DNA of 64,000 bases from Heloderma charlesbogerti (taxonomy: Eukaryota > Chordata > Lepidosauria > Squamata > Helodermatidae), in assembly GCA_026122225.1 (NCBI GenBank), contig JANEZZ010000464.1, positions 476,501 to 540,500 on the forward strand, in the 5' to 3' direction. Made by a program: the position numbers and the translations under genes. Numbering within the stretch: the first letter of the stretch is position 1; each line of letters starts with the position of its first letter. Positions 1 to 10,639 of the stretch are shown piece by piece. The notes below the pieces were generated by a model that saw only the letters and a list, made by a program, of their open reading frames with translations, made no database searches and was not told the DNA's origin.

Positions 1-430
1 ATTTGCAGCTCCCCCATGTGCTGAACCAGTGAACTGGCTTCTTCTCAGTAATATGCTTTCAAGCTCCTGACTGACTCCGCCTACCCAGGCTGGCTATTGG
101 ATCCTCATGGACAGGAAGTAGTATAAAAGGGACTTCCTGTTCCAGCTCAGCCTTACTTGAGCAATAAGGTTTTTTCTGAGCTCTAGCTTTTTCCTCTGTC
201 CTTGGTCATCCTTCGGGTTTGACTCCTGGCTTGCTCCTCGACACTGCCTCCTGGTTCGTCATTTCGTCCTGACTCGCCCTTCAGTCCTGACTCCGGGCTT
301 CCTGTTCCTGGCTCCCCTCTCACTGCAGCCCACAGTCTTGCTGTGCAGGTCAGCTTGTGTTGTGGTTGCATTGCTTCAGGCCTGTAGGCTGTGGGGCTGG
401 CCCCGGCCCCCTAAATTTTCTCTGCCCCCC
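1..430 (+). mobile_element. LTR-like fragment cut by the window edge
   Basis: The sequence has a TATAAAA box at 122-128 and, 40 bp on, an AATAAG polyadenylation-like signal at 163-168, followed by a C/T-rich tract of repeated GACTCC/CTGGCTTG words. This TATA-to-polyA spacing and U5-like tract are typical of vertebrate LTRs. The pieces at 22.2 kb and 24.2 kb have a similar layout. The left end lies outside the window and no right boundary can be fixed. Confidence 0.35.
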
Positions 431-487
431 TTTTTTTACAAACACACACACAAAAAGCAGTTTACAATTTTGTCATGAAAAGGGTGA

Positions 488-1407
488 ATCACAGAATCAT
501 AGAATAGTAGGGTTGGAAGGGGCCTATAAGACCATCGAGTCCAACCCCCTGCCTAATGCAGGAATCCAAGTCAGAGCATCCCTGACAGGTGGTTGTCCAG
601 CCTCATCTTGAATGCCTCCAGCGTGGGAGAGCCCACCACCTCCCTAGGTCATTGGTTCCATTGCTGAACTACTCTAACAGTCAGGAAGTTTTTCCTGATG
701 TTCAGCCGGAATCTGGCTTCCTGTAACTTGAGCCCATTATTCCATGTCCTGCACTTTGGGATGATGGAGAAGAGATCCTGGCCTTCCTCTCTGTGACAAC
801 CTTTCAAGTACTTGAAGAGCGCTATCATATCTCCCCTCAGTCTTCTCTTCTCAAGGCTAAACATGCCCAGTTCTTTCAGTCTCTCTTCATAGGGCTTTGT
901 TTCCAGTCCCCTGATCACCTTTGTTGCCCTCCTCTGAACCTTCTCCAGTTTGTCTGCATCCTTCTTAAAGTGTGGCGCCCAGAACTAGACACAGTACATC
1001 CAGATGAGGCCTAACCAGTGCTGAGTAGAGGGGAACGAGTACTTTCCCGGGATTTGGAAGCGATGCTTCTATGAATGCAGCCCAAAATAGCATTTGCCTT
1101 TTTTGCAGCCACATCACATTGTTGGCTCATATTCAGCTTGTGATCTACAACAATTCCAAGATCCTTCTGGCTTGTAGTGTTGTTGAGCCATGTATCTCCC
1201 ACCTTGTAACTGTGCAGTTGGTTCCTTTTTCCTAGGTGCAGAACTTGACATTTATCCCTATTAAATGTCATTCTGTGGTTTTTTCCCCAGCACTCCAGTC
1301 TATCCAGATCACTTTGAATTTTGTTTCTGTCTTCCAAGGTATTATCTATCCCGCCCAATTTCGTGTCATCTGCAAATCTGATCAGCATTCTCTGCACCTC
1401 CTCCTCC
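488..1407 (-). mobile_element. CR1 LINE, 5'-truncated (0.9 kb)
   Basis: The copy lies on the minus strand, with its 3' end at the left (ATTCTATGATTCTG on that strand), the CR1 signature. It covers the 3' UTR and the C-terminal part of the reverse transcriptase ORF. It ends at a GAGGAGGAGGTG motif just upstream of the FADD catalytic motif, the same point at which the 24.9-kb copy ends. Confidence 0.9.
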
Positions 1408-1409
1408 AA
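649..1409 (-). pseudogene. CR1 reverse transcriptase C-terminus, frameshifted
   Basis: One block (1409-1011) reads FADDTKLGG, the RT active-site motif, then LECWGKN, DKCQVLHLGK and KDLGIVVDHKL, all typical of CR1 ORF2. A second block (918-649) reads [27 protein letters not shown], the CR1 C-terminus, in another frame. The missing N-terminal part and the frameshift mean this copy cannot be active. Confidence 0.85.
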
Positions 1410-1611
1410 GGTATGTTGGATTAAAAACCCCAGGCTAGCTGAGGATGCTGGAATCTGTAGTCCACCCTATCTGGAAGGCAACAGGCTATGGAAGGTGATG
1501 TAAACAGTAACCTTCTCTCAGAGGAGAGCAGGGCCTTTTCGTTTTTGCCTATGTGAAGCGCAAGTTGATGGGGAGGCATCATTAATAATCATTATTAATG
1601 TGCCATCATCT

Positions 1612-1745
1612 GATTGATTGATTGATTTTAAGAATTTATAAACGGCGCCTTCAGCCGAAAAATGGATTTCATGACAGAGAACATAACAAGTTTGAAATGA
1701 TACAATATTTAAACAACATAAAACATTAAACAACAGCACAATCAA
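1612..1745 (-). mobile_element. L2-like LINE 3' tail fragment
   Basis: A (GATT)n stretch is followed by AAGAATTTATAAACGGCGCC, which reads on the minus strand as the GGCGCCGTTTATAAATTCTT type of tail seen in L2-like copies. It is short and diverged. Confidence 0.45.
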
Positions 1746-1821
1746 ATGACACGCATAACGAACATCTCCAATAGAAGGAATGCTAACAGGGAACTCAATT
1801 GTCTGAGCATGGATCCTTATA

Positions 1822-2332
1822 AGGCATCAACGGTCAGCATAGTCGGGCATCTGCCAAGGGCCCACCCCCCAGCAGGGGCACTCAGACAAGAGCTCCCCAG
1901 AGTTGCTCCTCCTTTGTTGTATCCTGTTCATTCACCTGCCACTCGCTCTGGTCCAGACAACAGTGGTGGTGAGAAGGAGAGATGCCATGGCCGACTTGCC
2001 CCCTGACTTGCCCCTCTGCCTGTCAAGCAAGCAAGGGGTAACAATCAGGACTGGCGTCAAGGGTAGGCATGGTTGGGCTCCTGCCAAGGGCCCACATCTC
2101 AGCAGGGGCCCACTGACACCATTTCAACCTGCTTCTTCACCTGCCTCTCTCTCTGGCCCAGACAACGGTGGTGGTGAGAAGGTGGAGCAGGAGATGCCAG
2201 GACCTGTCCAGCAAGCAAGTGGGAGCAGTGAGGAGGAGGAGGGGCTGATGAAATGGCTGTGAGAAAGTCGACCGACTACGGGAGGGGTCCATGGAGGGTG
2301 CTTTGCCCAAGGGCCCTCCAAACCCGGAGCCA
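1822..2332 (-). repeat. GC-rich satellite-like unit, about two copies
   Basis: Words such as CTGCCAAGGGCCCA, CAGCAGGGGC and GTCAAGCAAGCAAG occur twice about 240 bp apart. The same unit occurs in the opposite orientation at 20.4-21.0 kb (about 2.5 units) and 36.4-36.7 kb (one unit). Its edge shares CCATGGAGGGTG (CACCCTCCATGG in the others). I do not recognise a named family. Confidence 0.6.
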
Positions 2333-3590
2333 GCCCTGTTCCTTATGTAGCTGAAGTGACACCATTCACACACAAGAGGGAGGTATGGACAAGCTGGGGA
2401 AACCCCAGGGTTTGAGAAATATCGGGAAAGTTTGTTGTTAAAAAGCCCCAAACACGAAGACTGAAGATTGTGGCCACAAAATGGTGGCTGTTGGGACAAA
2501 AAAAGGGGAAACACTGGGGATGGAATAAAGTGTTCTCAAAGAGAGCGTGTCTGGCTGGCTAGACCCCTGAATAGGAGCACGCTGCAAGGGTTTCTTGCCG
2601 GTTTTGCTCATGTATGTACTGATTTCTCCGTGAGTGTATCCTTATGTAGCCAGAACGGCACTGTCCGTGCCCAGCATCTGACTCCCCGCTCTCAGGATAA
2701 ATCAACCAGTTCTTCTAGAGTTGGCTTGGTTATGGTTGTTACCTGTACAGAACCTCCACCTGCCCCTTTCAAGGGTCCTACTCTTTTCAGCAAGGGCCAA
2801 GATTCGTTCACGATCTCTCCGGGGCCTTCCCTCCAGCCGGTTTGCAGGCTGTTGGAATGCTGGACCAGCCAGAATATTGCCCTGATCCAAACAGGTGAGG
2901 TTTCCCCAGCATATGCCCAGAGGCACTCTCTCTACCACTATTACTCCAGCATATTGAGCCCTGGTAGTGTCAACAGGATGCAGAGTCTATTCCCCATCTG
3001 TTAGGTTTCTCTTTATGACCTGGACCTCCTGAGCAACTCCTTAAGCATCTTTTGCTTCTGACTTACTTTTTATTTTCTCCTTGTTAGTAACGTGGGGTTT
3101 GAGCTATAGATACGGGGTGATCAGTGCTTCAGACACTTGGGTTTTAACCACAACAGTCTACTGGTAAATTAAATTCAGCAATTCACAACTAAAGGTATTT
3201 GCTCAATGCACACTCTTTTACCCTAGGGGTACTTAAGACTTTTTTAGGCTTCTTCTTCTTGATCCCTCTTCAGGCTCTGCTCTTCTTGACTCTGCTCTTC
3301 CTGGTTCTCTTGCTCTCTTTATATACCCTCCTCCCTCAAAACTGAAAGAAATGAAACTTAACTGGGGAAATGAAACTGAAACTTAACTGGGGAAATGAAA
3401 CTGCTCTTCTTAGGGATACCCCCTCCGAACCAAAATCAAAAATAAAAAATCCAGGCCTCTAGATCTGACTTTTTTTCTTTCCTTGCCTCTGTAGGCCTCA
3501 AACCTTCACATCATCATTACTGCGCTTCAAATTAAGTGCTAATGATAGGCCCAGGAAACTAAGAGCAGAAACCAACCTACTGTTATTAAT
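2333..3590. other. No gene seen; one short direct duplication
   Basis: Apart from two adjacent copies of a 26-bp unit (GAAACTTAACTGGGGAAAT) at about 3353-3404 and a CTCTTC-rich stretch near 3250-3320, nothing was recognised. The open frames here match no family I know. Confidence 0.4.
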
Positions 3591-3755
3591 TTATTTATTT
3601 CCTGCCTTATTTATATCTTGCCTTATTTATTTATTTATTTGTGTATATGCCGCCTTATATTTATATCCTGCCCTTATTTATATCCCGCCTTATTTCCTCT
3701 TGCAAGGAACCCAGTGTGCACTGGTTTTCCCAGTGCACACTGTTGATACGCAACA
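3591..3755. repeat. ATTT-rich low-complexity stretch with SINE-tail fragments
   Basis: Repeated TTATTTAT and TATATCCTGCC/TATATCTTGCC words appear here. They look like several broken tails of the tRNA-derived SINE that follows intact at 3756, probably from recombination or nested tail insertion. Confidence 0.5.
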
Positions 3756-3992
3756 GTACTTATTTATTTATTTGTTACATTTCTATCCTCCTTTTCCTCC
3801 AAGGAACCCAAGGCGGCTTATGCAGCCTTCCTCCTCTCCATTTTATCCTCACAACAGCCTTGTGAGGGAGGTGAAGCTGAGAGTCAGTGACTTGGCCCAA
3901 AGCCACCCCGTGAGCTTCATGGCTGAGTGGGGACTAGAACCCGCATCTCCCGAGTCCCAGTCCAAGACTCTAACCACTATACCACACTGTCT
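3756..3992 (-). mobile_element. tRNA-derived SINE with L2-like tail
   Basis: On the minus strand the head reads GTGTGGTATAGTGGTTAGAG, then a GGTTCTAGTCCC-type box B, a central GTGACTTTGGGCCAGTCAC-type block, GCCTTGGGTTCCTTGG and an AT-rich (AATA)n tail. Eight copies of this family are in the window. It is tRNA-related and MIR/CORE-like in layout. Confidence 0.85.
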
Positions 3993-4614
3993 CTATTGAG
4001 AGATATGCTTGTTTCTCATCCCTTCCCCAGTCTCTGGGACTAATGTTCAAAGTTTAGATGACAACCATTCTTGACCCAGTCGCTTGCTTGCTGGCTTGTC
4101 TTGTAGCAAATCAGCCGTTTCCGTTTGGGCAGCTACCTTGCCTGCCACCCTTTGCTCTTTTAACTTTGCATAATTCTTGGGGCTGTGTGCTGTTTTCCGC
4201 TCACTCCATCTCAGGGGCATAGATAATTCCAGGCCCATCAGCCGGCAACATTGGCTTCCTGGCTCTGGCTGATAAATGTTTCATAACGCAGGCGAAAGCT
4301 GACGACTGGAGCTGTGCAAGCTGCCCATGGCGGTCGTGAAATATTTAACGGGGCTGCTTTAAAACCCAGAGTTGCATAAGGCACCTTTGCGCTGGGTCTG
4401 GATTTTCATTCCCTTTGGATATTGCCACAACTTTGAGGCCCAAAACATTATGCGGCCAATGCATTCACTCCAGTGGTCTGTATTTATTGGAGCCATTTAT
4501 TTTCCATCCTTCTGGTATCTCCGTTTGGTAAATCCCCTGTCTCTATTATGCTTTTGTGGTTTATTTCAGGATATCTCTTTTTTTAACTGTTAGTGTGAGT
4601 TCCTAGAGTAGCAG
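3993..4614. other. No feature recognised
   Basis: This unique sequence has no repeat that I can name and no convincing coding exon. Confidence 0.3.
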
Positions 4615-5031
4615 TTCTTCAGATTTCAGCAGTTCTTCAGATTATGGCCACAATTTGCACAAATTAAGCATATTACGGCTGCAATTTGCACAAAATTAAG
4701 CATATTATGGCTGCAATTTGCACAAAATTAAGCATATTACGGCTGCAATTTGCACAAAACTAAGCATATTACAGCTGCAATTTGCACAAAATTAAGCATA
4801 TTACGGCTGCAATTTGCACAAAACTAAGCATATTACAGCTGCAATTTGCATAAATTAAACAAATCGCAGCTGCAATTTGCAGAAATGACCATTTTTTAAA
4901 AGCCAAGGAAGTTCCCTGATTTGGGGGGAAAGACTGTGGCTCAGGTTGCAAATGCAAGCCGAGCCAGGAGCTCCAGGGAAATCCAATGAGCCCCAGTAGG
5001 GTCGGATTTCCCTGCGATGGCCATCCCTGTG
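4615..5031. mobile_element. Non-autonomous element with TTTGCA core (second family), edges approximate
   Basis: Right of the 32-bp array, the block AGCCAAGGAAGTTCCCTGAT...GTCGGATTTCCCTGCGATGG...CATCCCT is shared with 33.75-33.9 kb and 7.75-7.89 kb. The copies have the same order: TTTGCA-rich core, a GGCTCAG...GCAGAGCCAG-type block, then AGTGAGCCC. The family is not one I can name. Confidence 0.5.
4643..4885. repeat. 32-bp tandem array, about 7 units
   Basis: The word GCATATTA recurs at 4668, 4700, 4732, 4764, 4796 and 4828, an exact 32-bp period. Each unit contains GGCTGCAATTTGCACAAA. Units differ at one or two positions (ACGG/ATGG/ACAG). The array sits inside a larger element whose right part matches those near 7.5 and 33.5 kb. 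Confidence 0.9.
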
Positions 5032-6240
5032 TTTGACAACTGGGAGTCAGAAACCCTTGCTGATTTACTACAAATCATCCAGCATTTCCCAGTAAATCCT
5101 GATCTACCATCTGCCCCCTCACCTTTGCTCTGTAGTACCTAGGGCATAGGCAGGCAGGTGTACCTAAACCACACTCAGCAAATTAGGAACCCGTTTCAAA
5201 ATTTGCTAGTGCCTTTACTTGTTCGGTATCACTGGACACACAAGAAAACATGCCAAAATCCAAATTGCTTTTCCATCAGTGATGCAGAAGGAACAAGCCC
5301 TCTTTCAGCAATGAGCCCCTGACTAAGATTTAATTTGTTCTTTTTATTTCCCTATGAGAGGTTTTAGTATCACTGAGGAAAATGAAATTGCCAGGAGGCC
5401 GCCATTAACCTTCCAGGGCGGATTCTTTCAGGGGTGAAATCAAATGGGATTTAATTCATTTCCTTTCTCAATTATGAGGTGGCTAAATGCTTTGATGATG
5501 ACAGGGTGGTTTTTGAACCGTCTCTACTCCCTCGTGTTGCTGGGTGCAACCAATCTACTGATGTTTGCATTTGATTATTTGGAGTGGATGACATTTGCAA
5601 AACTCGACATTGCTGTGATTTTCCATTTCATTGCTAGCTTTAACCTAGTATAATTAATTGATTTATATACAAGTAGGGAGGGACAGATTCACCCGCGCCT
5701 GACTTTGTTGGGTGCTCGCCAAGCTGCCACCCACCCTGCCTGCAGCCCCATGACAGCTTCTCGTCACCTCGGCGAGCACCCGACGAGGCCGTGGGACCTG
5801 TAACGTTGCATAAATGGCCCCTTAATTGCCGCCGTTTCCGCAACATTCCCTTCCCGGAACAGCCTGAGTCCATTGTTGCACAAAATGGCAGTTTGCAATG
5901 AGGACAGGCAACTGCCGGGCATTTGCTGTGCCCTGGGGCACTCGCCAAGTTGGTCTCTGAGCGACCCACAGCTTGGTGAGTGGGGTCCAGGTGGGCGGGC
6001 ACGTGGGAGTCCAACAAACTCCACACACCCCCCCCCCTGTGGACGCTCACGACATCCCTATATTTCCCATCCGGGTGGTTTACAAAAACATGAGAAAAAC
6101 ACAAAAATCAAACAAGTGTAATCTTATGCATGCCTGCTCAGAAAGTATTTATTTACTTCATTTGTGCCCCACCGTTCTACCAAGAAAAATGGAACTCAAA
6201 GGAAGAATATCCATATTACCGTAATTAATATGGAAAGCAC
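5032..6240. other. No gene seen
   Basis: The region 5670-6060 is GC-rich with several overlapping open frames, none resembling a known protein. A poly-C run lies near 6031-6040. Confidence 0.3.
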
Positions 6241-6375
6241 GGGGTGGGCAATTTGTGGCCCCTTGTTGATGTTTTGGCCTACACCTCCCATCAGCCCGAG
6301 CAGCATAGCAAATGATGAGGGATTATAGGAGTTGTAGGCCAAAAGATCTGGAGGGCCGCAAGTTGCTTACCCCTG
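6241..6375. mobile_element. Foldback MITE (GTAGTCC/GTAGGCC family)
   Basis: The ends GGGTGGGCAA and TTGCTTACCC are inverted, and the centre carries CCTCCCATCAGCC...GGAGTTGTAGGCC. At least seven other copies lie near 8.1, 14.7, 19.1, 22.7, 30.9, 42.8 and 45.5 kb. This style is common in squamate genomes. Confidence 0.65.
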
Positions 6376-6548
6376 ATCTATAGGATTGCAGCCTGAAATA
6401 CCAGAAAATTACAACGCGTTAAAATAATATATTAAAAGCCTGGATTTTGGCAGAGGGGGGTTAATATTGGTGCCTGGTAAACCTCTCTGAGAAGGGAATT
6501 CTGTAAAAGATGTGCCACAACTGAAAAGGCCCTTCCCTCTGATCTCCT

Positions 6549-7010
6549 AGGATGGCCATGCATCCAACTTTATAGTGGACAGTCCTCTATTTGACAGTGT
6601 CCTTTAAAGACAAAGGATTTTAGGTCCAATCAAAATCAATGGAAGAAGTTAGTCATGATGACTTAAACCCATTGGTGTCAACTAACTCAGCCTGGATCCC
6701 ATTCAAAGAACCATAAAAAGGGAGAGCAGAGGCCTGGACCTCGTCTATCCACATTTAGCGCTTGCAAAGGAGACTGAGCGAGACACATAAATACTGTTGC
6801 CCATCAAGAACTCAGAAGTCACACGGTCACAACTGCTCCCATTTTGGAGAGACGGACAGTATTTCTATTTAGATTAGAATAAGGATTTCTACGTTTGTAT
6901 CTACACATAAAAAGTAGCGTATGCCATTTTTCTGCAAATCAGTGTCCGCTTTTGTTCTTCTTTTGGGTCATGCATTTCCTCTTTGGGGTCCATTTCTAAG
7001 TGGCCACCCT
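6549..7010. mobile_element. AGGGTGGCCA-terminal MITE-like element, 462 bp
   Basis: It begins AGGATGGCCATGCATCC and ends AGTGGCCACCCT, an inverted terminal repeat. Inside are GGACAGTCCTCTATTTGA and a TTTGTATCTACACATAAAAAG core, as in the copies at 38.8, 39.2 and 62.5 kb. Superfamily not determined; no clear target duplication was found. Confidence 0.65.
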
Positions 7011-7024
7011 ACCTTCCTGAGGGC

Positions 7025-7107
7025 CTGGCCAAGGCCTGACAAGTTGTCAGGGATCCAGCCTGGGATCTGCATGTAAAGCACGTCCTCTACCACTGAACTT
7101 TGGCCTC
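7025..7107 (-). mobile_element. Fragment of tRNA-like SINE
   Basis: On the minus strand it reads as a worn TCAGTGGTAGAG...GGATCCCTGACA head, like the SINE at 29.2 kb but with box B degraded. Confidence 0.5.
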
Positions 7108-7540
7108 GCCTTTCAGTGTGACCCCTGCATTGCAATTTCCTCCTTTGCCTTTCAAAACCTGGGATGATACTTGACTCAAGAGTCCAATCAGAGTGGAAAG
7201 TGCTGGCAAATCGGGCCCCCACGCCCCTCCCAATCAGGTTAATGGGAAAATTGCATTTCCATGGTAACAGAATCCCCAAGCGGCCACCATACTGAAGTAA
7301 GCAGGACGCCTTTGAAATAACAGAGGAGTTGCCACCTCTGAATAAATTAGACCCGATTCTTGAGTTTGGAGTCAGATTAACAAAACATCTCTCCCGCCCA
7401 CCCCCAGAGCCATTTATGGGAACATCCAAGACTGCATGACAAATAAGGGTGAGAAGAGCCTTTTTATAATCCTTCATCTTTTTAGTCCATTTTAAAAATT
7501 GCGTCAGTGCATTTTTTAGATCTTTGCGCTACTGTTTGGG

Positions 7541-7893
7541 ATGTTGGAGGAATCTGTTTGGGGGGTGGAGCACAATGAACCTTTCGTTGGTTTGGCCCCC
7601 CGAGACTTCAGTCCATTTTCTGCTTACTGGCCCAACTTGGTCTGCAGCAGGTCAGGCCAATTAGCGGATTTTCTGCATTTTTCAATTTGCGCAAATTACA
7701 GTCGCAATGTGCAGAAATGTGTGCAATTTGTGCAAATTGCTTCCCAGCAAAGAAAAATACGCAAAAAGGCCCTGGAGTTTAGGGAAAATGCATGGCTCAG
7801 CTCAAAAGTGTTAGGCAGGCAGGCAGGCAGGCAGGCAGGCAGTGGAACTCCATCGAGCCCCCAAAGGGCTAGCTTTCTAAGTGACAGATATCC
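7541..7893. mobile_element. Non-autonomous element with TTTGCGCAAAT core (second family)
   Basis: It starts near GGGATGTTGGAGGAATC and contains GGCCCAACTTGGTCTGC, a core of AATTTGCGCAAAT words, then TTTAGGGAAAATGCATGGCTCAGCTC. It aligns in order with 33.43-33.9 kb. An (AGGC)n microsatellite at 7812-7841 interrupts it. Confidence 0.6.
7812..7841 (+). repeat. (AGGC)n microsatellite
   Basis: About seven perfect AGGC units lie inside the element at 7541-7893. Confidence 0.95.
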
Positions 7894-7894
7894 C

Positions 7895-8062
7895 GAACTA
7901 CTGTTGGCCTTTACTCTGGTTGTATTCTGTTTTGGAATTTAAGGTTTTTATATTATGTTTTACTATGTTGTTGCATTTTATGGTTTTAGGTTTCGGTTTG
8001 TGAACTGCCCAGAGAGCTTCGGCTATTGGGAAGTATAGAAATGTAATAAATAAAATAAAAAG
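7895..8062 (+). mobile_element. L2-type LINE 3' end
   Basis: It reads GTGAACTGCCCAGAGAGCTTC, GGCTATTGGGAAGTATAGAAATG and an (AATAAA)n tail, the standard L2-like 3' end of reptiles. The same motif recurs at 56.4 kb. Confidence 0.75.
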
Positions 8063-8129
8063 CGAGCTAAATCTGGTAACCATAGAGACTTCCCTTCTAG
8101 CCAAAGGAAGTATCTATGACCTCTCACCC

Positions 8130-8245
8130 TGCATATGTGCTTGGACTACAATTCCCATCATCCCTAAGCCAGCATGATGGCTTGGTGTGATGGGAGTTGT
8201 AGTCCAAACACATCTGGAAAGTGCCAGGTTGGAGAAGACTGGGCT
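8130..8245. mobile_element. Foldback MITE (GTAGTCC family)
   Basis: ATGTGCTTGGACTACAATTCC at the left pairs with GGGAGTTGTAGTCCAAACAC at the right, around a CCAGCATGATGGCTTGG centre. Confidence 0.7.
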
Positions 8246-9203
8246 AATATCCAGTGTTTGTTCTATGTAGAGTAGACCCATTGAAACAGATGGGATTTAA
8301 ATGAGTCATGACTAAGTTAAGAAATTAATGTAGAAATTAAGCCCTCGTTGGGATACCCAAGAAATGTTGCAGCTATTCTAAAGTGGGTTGGCTTTCTGCT
8401 GTATTGTTTCATTGATCTGCTTTGCGAAAGATTAATGGGACATGTTTGCGTGCAATGCAGTATATATTTCTGGGTTCTCCTTCAGAAAAGTGTAAGCCAC
8501 AATTCACCGACAGATGGGTGCATGGCTCATAAATATTCCGGATGTGTCCAGTCTCAACATAAATGTCCTTCACAAAGGGAGATGTGCTTTTTCGCTCCGG
8601 TCTATATATTTTCCTAACCAGCACTTCACAAAAACTGCATGAACAGATGTTTGATGCTAGCTGAGAGAACCTGACTGTATGTTTTACAAGGGAAGAGGCT
8701 GTATACCTGGGTGTTCAAGAAGCATTGGTAGTCAGTGCTTTGTAAGCAAGGTTTGGGGGCGTTAACTTTATTATTTTTTAAGGCAAAAGATGGATTGGGT
8801 ACCAAAGAAGCTTTGAAGCATACGACAAGAAGCAGCATTAGCATGAACAATTTGAAGCAACTTTTATCCTCCCACCATTGCTCAAAGGCACTTTCCTCTT
8901 CTGAGATCGAGGTCCAATTGATTCAATTAAGTGTTCAGCTGCTCTTAAGAAAAGTCCTCTTAGAGATGTATTTGACTGGAAATCTTAGTGCAAGCTACAT
9001 GTTATGTTGTTCATGCTTTTTCTTTTTCTTTTTGAAACCTGCTTAAACAGAACATTTTGAAGAAAAAGCAGCCATAGGGCCCAGATCCAGAATATGCACC
9101 TGATCTGGATTGGGGCCCTGCACCAGTTCCCTGCTGACAACCACACACACACACACACACCCTGGCCACACCTATTTGCCCCCAAAGGTGCTGTTCACAG
9201 TAC
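8246..9203. other. No gene seen; short (CA)n run
   Basis: Only a (CA)n tract at 9141-9160 stands out. The open frames at 8348-8617 and 8735-9046 resemble no family I know. Confidence 0.35.
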
Positions 9204-9208
9204 CAAAG

Positions 9209-9746
9209 TGTCAGGAGCGCCCTGGTGGCCTCTTTCAGTAGACTCCAATAGCCAACTCAAGGCACAGATGGAAGGTTTCTTTTCAAGGTTTTAATGCTTT
9301 TACAACTTAATGACTCTTTCAGATGCTAATCACCAGCGACTAAGCAAGGAACAGCAGAGTGGCCTATGCTCCAAGTAGGCAGTTGATTCCCGTTTGAAAG
9401 AGAGTCACTTGAAGACCCTGAACTTATGGGCTAGGGAGAGATCCTCCCTCTTTCGCTTGGATCCGTGGGAGGCGGTCGTTGCTTGCACGCCAAATGGGCG
9501 CTACGCATCCTTTCCGCGCCCTCCATCACTCGTCACTCCCTGCATCTGCGTCGAGCATCTAACAAGCCTTGTTCTCACACTCTCTCACTGCCAGGATCAC
9601 TATCTATCTCAGGAATGCTGGCAGGAGGAATCTCTGCCAGGTGCTGAGCCTGTGAGGGATGAGCTGGCTCCTCTCCCACAGATTGCTGTTCCTCCTCAGA
9701 ATCTGAACTGCTCTGAGGCTCTCTGGGCTCAGTTTCCACCCTGACA
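9209..9746 (-). repeat. LTR of the compact element (plus-strand left copy)
   Basis: This is 538 bp with TG...CA ends. On the minus strand the reading frame found in the other LTRs starts in the same way (SSSDSEEE acidic motif) but is stopped by a TGA after about 50 codons. Confidence 0.88.
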
Positions 9747-9897
9747 GTGACAACTTAAACAAACAGAGCAGCTTTTTAGAGCAGCAGCCAGATAAGTATC
9801 TTTGTCTCATGTCTACTGTTTGGGGGAGGTTGTACTCAAATAATGGAGCAGAAGGAGGGGCCAATGTAGGGTTGACACCCCTATTACACACAGATGC
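9747..9897 (-). other. 151-bp interior of the compact LTR element
   Basis: No long ORF and no protein motif is present. The minus strand just inside the LTR starts GCATCTGTGTG, which is not a clear tRNA primer site, and no polypurine tract is seen before the other LTR. The primer site may be lost or unusual. Confidence 0.7.
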
Positions 9898-10435
9898 TGT
9901 CAGGAGCGCCCTAGCGGCCTCTCTCAGTACACTCCAATAGCCAACTCAAGACACAGATGAAAAGATTATTTTCAAGGCTTTAATCCTTTTACAACTTAAT
10001 GACTCTTTCAGATGCTAATCACCAGCGACTAAGCAATGAACAGCAGAGTAGCCTATGCTCCAGGTAGGCAGTTGGTCCCCGTTTGAAGGAGAATCACTTG
10101 AAGACCCTGAACTTATGGGCTAGGGAGAGATCCTCCCTCTTTCCCTTGGGTCCACGAGAGGTGGCCGTTGCTTGCGCGCCAAATGGGTGCTACGCCTCCT
10201 TTCTGCACCCTCCATCTGTTGTTGCTCTCTGCGCTGGCGCCAAGCATCCAGCAAACCCCCCTCCCACACTCTCTCACTGCCAGGGTCACTATCTCTCCCA
10301 GGAATGCTGGCAGGGGGAATCTCTGCCAGCTGCTGTGCCTGTGAGGGATAAGCTGGCTCCCCTCCCACGGATTGCTGATCCTCCTCAGAATCAGAACTGC
10401 TCTGGAGTTCCATCGGCTCAGTTTCCACCCTGACA
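9898..10435 (-). repeat. LTR of the compact element (plus-strand right copy)
   Basis: This is 538 bp with TG...CA ends. Here the minus-strand frame is open for the first 316 bp of the LTR and stops at 10122-10120. It has an acidic part (SSSDSEEDQQS) followed by a basic part (ERRRSTHLARKQR). Confidence 0.88.
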
Positions 10436-10525
10436 CAAAGGTGGTAAATAGCAATAAAGGAGAGGTTGATTTTTAGCAGGAACATGGCAAAGTGCCCCAG
10501 TCTGGATCAATAACATGAGTATTGT

Positions 10526-10639
10526 GGGTAGAATCCAACTAAAGTCCTACTTAGATAGACCCATTGAAATGCATGGGACTTAAGTTAGTCATTCATTTCA
10601 GTGGTCTACTCTAAATAGAACTTTAGTTGGATTCTACCC
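10526..10639. mobile_element. Palindromic MITE (GGGTAGAATCC ends)
   Basis: GGGTAGAATCCAACTAAAGT at the left is matched by ACTTTAGTTGGATTCTACCC at the right, around a partly palindromic centre with CCCATTGAAATG. A related half copy lies near 8250-8330. Confidence 0.8.

Larger units (their letters stand above)
9204..10440 (-). mobile_element. Compact LTR retroelement, complete, with 5-bp target duplication
   Basis: Two direct repeats of 538 bp each (9209-9746 and 9898-10435) flank only 151 bp. Each repeat begins TGTCAGGAGCGCC and ends CACCCTGACA on the plus strand, so they have TG...CA ends. The pair is bracketed by the 5-bp target duplication CAAAG at 9204-9208 and 10436-10440, which shows a single insertion rather than two solo LTRs. 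The interior is far too short for gag or pol, as in terminal-repeat retrotransposons in miniature (TRIM). The two LTRs differ at many sites, so the insertion is old. Orientation is inferred from the solo LTR at 44.1 kb, whose AATAAA lies near its 3' end. The superfamily (Ty3/Gypsy or endogenous retrovirus) is not determined. Confidence 0.88.

Noticed and set aside
122..128. Promoter of a host gene at the TATAAAA box
   Set aside because: The nearby AATAAG signal and the C/T-rich tract fit an LTR better, and no coding exon follows.
4643..4885. CRISPR-like array
   Set aside because: The 32-bp period is regular but there are no unique spacers, and the host is a vertebrate.
9209..10435. Two independent solo LTRs side by side
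   Set aside because: The only matching 5-bp duplication is at the outer edges (CAAAG), so both belong to one insertion.
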